Source of the DNA: an uncultured Prevotella sp.
GTDB lineage: Bacteria; Bacteroidota; Bacteroidia; Bacteroidales; Bacteroidaceae
NCBI GenBank assembly: GCA_900557405.1
Contig: USSF01000033.1
Span: 1 to 25,858, forward strand
Direction: 5' to 3'
Length of the DNA stretch: 25,858 nucleotides
The stretch's first letter is position 1. Each line of letters begins with the position of its first letter. The notes under the pieces were generated by a model. It ran no database searches. It had not been told where the DNA came from and was given only the letters and a program-made list of their open reading frames with translations. A program made the translations under genes and the position numbers. Shown in pieces: positions 23,967-25,858 of this stretch.

Positions 23967-25661
23967 ATGAATAAAATTTTCATTGCTGCCATTGTGGCAG
24001 CCTTCACGCTTGCATCATGCAGCAGCGAGAGCGACGGACCGGAAGGACCAAGAAGCAAACAAATTCTCGGTCACATTGAAAAAGGCCCTTTCGTGCAAGG
24101 GTCCGAGGTTACGCTCACTGATTTGAACAAAGACCTCTCGCAATCCGGCAAATCTTACACGACAAGCACTACAAGTGATTTGGGCAGTTTTGATTTTGGA
24201 CAGACCTTGTCTTTAAGTAGTGGTCTGGTGGAGCTGAAGACCAGTGGCTATTTTTACAATGAATGTACCGGCAGTCTTTCAAACTCACAGATAACCTTGA
24301 AGGCAATTGCCGATACTGACGGCGCGGATTATATGAATGTCAATCTGCTTACCCATTTGGAGTATGCACGTGTCAAGTATCTGGTAAAAAGCGGCAAGTC
24401 GTTCAAAAAGGCCAAAGAACAGGCGGAGACAGAGATACTGAATACCTTTGCCGTTACGGACAAGATAACCTCGCCGGAAAAGGTGTCGCTGACCGATAAC
24501 GACAAGAATGCAAACATCCTGCTCGCCATTTCGTCCATTATGCTTTATGACAAGACGGAAGCCGAATTCTCGGAGTTCATCGCCAAGTTCTCCAATGACC
24601 TTGAAAAGGATGGTACTATCGACAACAATTCATTGAAGGACGCTATCAGAAAGGGTCAGGAAAATTGTCATCCGTCTGAAATAAAAGAGAGGATGGAAGA
24701 GTTCTATCAGTCCAAGGGCAGCAATGTCACAATAGGAGATTTCTCGCCATTCATAGATTTCAATGGTGACGGCGTGATTGATGACAGGGACGAGGAAATG
24801 AACGATATAGTGAATCCAGGAACTTCAACAGATGATTCGTATTTTAAATCCGAAGAAGATGCCGGTAAAGCATTATCTGCTGTTTATGCTTCGTTGTGTG
24901 AATACATCAACTGTCAGAACAAGCTCGATGAGATTCGCCTTGATAATGAAAATGTGCAGCAGATTACGCCAGGTTCTGATCTTGTATCGAAGGCCTGGAG
25001 TGCTGGATATAGCTGCGACAACCGTGCAAGAATGATTATCAATGCCTTGGAAAATCGTAGTCTCTCATTCGATGCGAAACCATATATCACTACGGCAAAA
25101 GCTCTTCGTGTCTTGGTCTTATATAATATGGCAACGGAGTGGGGCAGGATACCTGTTGTCTCTGGCTATGATTCTGTTCTGGGAGCGATGACTGCCAATC
25201 CTTATGATGCAAAGGATGTTTACGGACTCTGTCTGGAAAGCATGCAGGATGTTCAGATTCCTTATGTGAAGAATCAAAGTAAGATATATTTTTCACAGAA
25301 GGCTTCTGATGTCTTGAAAGCTGAAATATATATGGCATTGGGAAGAAAGGATGAAGCCAAGAAGATCCTCAATACTATTTCTTCGGAAGATGTGTTTGAA
25401 CTGTTATCAGAAATGGGCAATGGCATTATCGAAATCTATTCTGCCGACTATATAAGATACTTGAAGGAAGAGGTTAACGGGAAAGACAACAGTGCGGAGT
25501 GGTTTGTAAACCGCAAGTCCAGATATGGTACATTCGCAGCATTGCGCAGGCTGAACAAGGTACAGGCTTTGACAGGAATTGACAGTCATTTTAACTTATT
25601 GCCAATCCCTGGTCATGAAGTATTGTCCAATCCAAAATTAACCCAGAATACCGGATACTGA
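23967..25661 (+). CDS. Lipoprotein with dockerin-like loop and shortened SusD/RagB-like C-terminal half
   Basis: Predicted 564-residue surface or periplasmic lipoprotein, lipobox LASC with Cys18. Residues 30-160 look like the GxIxKGPFVxGSxVTL beta-sandwich module that opens various Bacteroidetes lipoproteins (SDLGSFDF, NVNLLTHLEYARVKYLV). Residues 165-260 are helical. Residues 264-275 form a dockerin-type EF-hand loop, DFNGDGVIDDRD. From about 295 the sequence resembles SusD: ALSAVYASL, AKALRVLVLYNMATEWGRIPVV (compare the SusD helix with FGDVPL), KAEIYMALGRKDEAKKIL, and the typical tail LLPIPGHEVLSNPKLTQNTGY. That part is only about 270 residues, against 500 or more in whole SusD. No SusC gene is adjacent. 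The reading frame is intact, so it is not an obvious pseudogene; the ligand is unknown. Confidence 0.8.
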   Translation: MNKIFIAAIVAAFTLASCSSESDGPEGPRSKQILGHIEKGPFVQGSEVTLTDLNKDLSQSGKSYTTSTTSDLGSFDFGQTLSLSSGLVELKTSGYFYNECTGSLSNSQITLKAIADTDGADYMNVNLLTHLEYARVKYLVKSGKSFKKAKEQAETEILNTFAVTDKITSPEKVSLTDNDKNANILLAISSIMLYDKTEAEFSEFIAKFSNDLEKDGTIDNNSLKDAIRKGQENCHPSEIKERMEEFYQSKGSNVTIGDFSPFIDFNGDGVIDDRDEEMNDIVNPGTSTDDSYFKSEEDAGKALSAVYASLCEYINCQNKLDEIRLDNENVQQITPGSDLVSKAWSAGYSCDNRARMIINALENRSLSFDAKPYITTAKALRVLVLYNMATEWGRIPVVSGYDSVLGAMTANPYDAKDVYGLCLESMQDVQIPYVKNQSKIYFSQKASDVLKAEIYMALGRKDEAKKILNTISSEDVFELLSEMGNGIIEIYSADYIRYLKEEVNGKDNSAEWFVNRKSRYGTFAALRRLNKVQALTGIDSHFNLLPIPGHEVLSNPKLTQNTGY

Positions 25662-25858
25662 TAAGGCCATCATGTGCCTTGTCTTTTTCCCTTCATAATA
25701 TCGCTCATGTCTTTGCCTTGAAGAAGCAGGATATGGGCGATTTTCATATATCTGTTTGGTGCTGTATGAATCGTCAACCCTTGACAGAATAACAGTTTGT
25801 TACACCTCAAATCCGCAACCTATAGGGTTTAGTGGGATTTTGCTTGCAAAGCGACAAA
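25662..25858. other. Right-edge non-coding segment
   Basis: After the lipoprotein stop there is a weak five-bp hairpin AAGGC/GCCTT (25663-25680) followed by TCTTTTT, a possible terminator. The remaining bases contain only short frames, for example 25 codons on the minus strand, without start context or recognisable motif. Confidence 0.4.

Noticed and set aside
25679..25858. Short minus-strand frame at the right edge (25 codons from an internal ATG)
   Set aside because: Too short, without start context or recognisable similarity, and the window ends here.

Overview
The window looks like a chromosomal segment of a Bacteroidales bacterium, most likely a Prevotella-type member of the Prevotellaceae. 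Evidence: several promoters fit the Bacteroidetes consensus (TTTG or TTG, about 19-21 bases, TAnnTTTG); Shine-Dalgarno sites are mostly absent; outer-membrane families typical of the phylum are present (TonB receptor with a carboxypeptidase-like N-terminal domain, DUF3078, DUF1573, SusD-type lipoprotein); and butyrate kinase sits beside phosphate butyryltransferase. The species call is inference from family content, not from a database match.

Layout. Bases 1-22 are the 3' tail of a 5S rRNA, so an rRNA operon ends at the left edge. Two terminators enclose a 9-bp-period TTCTAG repeat (120-255). Next, on the minus strand, are a short DnaJ/CbpA-like co-chaperone with an unusually strong Shine-Dalgarno site and a tRNA-Arg(ACG) with its own promoter and terminator. 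On the plus strand follow a TonB-dependent receptor (1543-3921), an intergenic region with a promoter and a terminator that could define a small RNA (about 4119-4290), a degenerate AT-rich repeat, and a secreted TPR protein. DUF3078 and DUF1573 envelope proteins are on the minus strand, separated by a terminator.

Bases 7408-12890 form a tight plus-strand group: OmpA/Pal-like lipoprotein, monofunctional peptidoglycan glycosyltransferase, UvrD/PcrA helicase and a class-C beta-lactamase-fold hydrolase, with gaps of 39, 40 and 14 bases and a strong hairpin terminator at the end. Convergent to it is pyrB-pyrI-glyA (pyrimidine synthesis and one-carbon metabolism), with a four-unit degenerate tandem repeat between pyrB and pyrI. 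A class A penicillin-binding protein follows on the plus strand, then ptb-buk (butyryl-CoA to butyrate plus ATP) on the minus strand, UDP-glucose 6-dehydrogenase on the plus strand, and queC and ridA as single minus-strand genes. The right end carries a lipoprotein that joins a Bacteroidetes-type N-terminal lipoprotein module and a dockerin-like calcium loop to a shortened SusD/RagB-like C-terminal half, with no SusC partner visible.

Most of the window is ordinary core genome: envelope construction, central metabolism, DNA repair. There is no phage, insertion sequence, CRISPR array or recognisable defence system. The parts most worth a second look are the SusD-like fusion lipoprotein, the candidate small RNA near 4119-4290, the repeat inside the pyr operon, and the TTCTAG array next to the rRNA operon.
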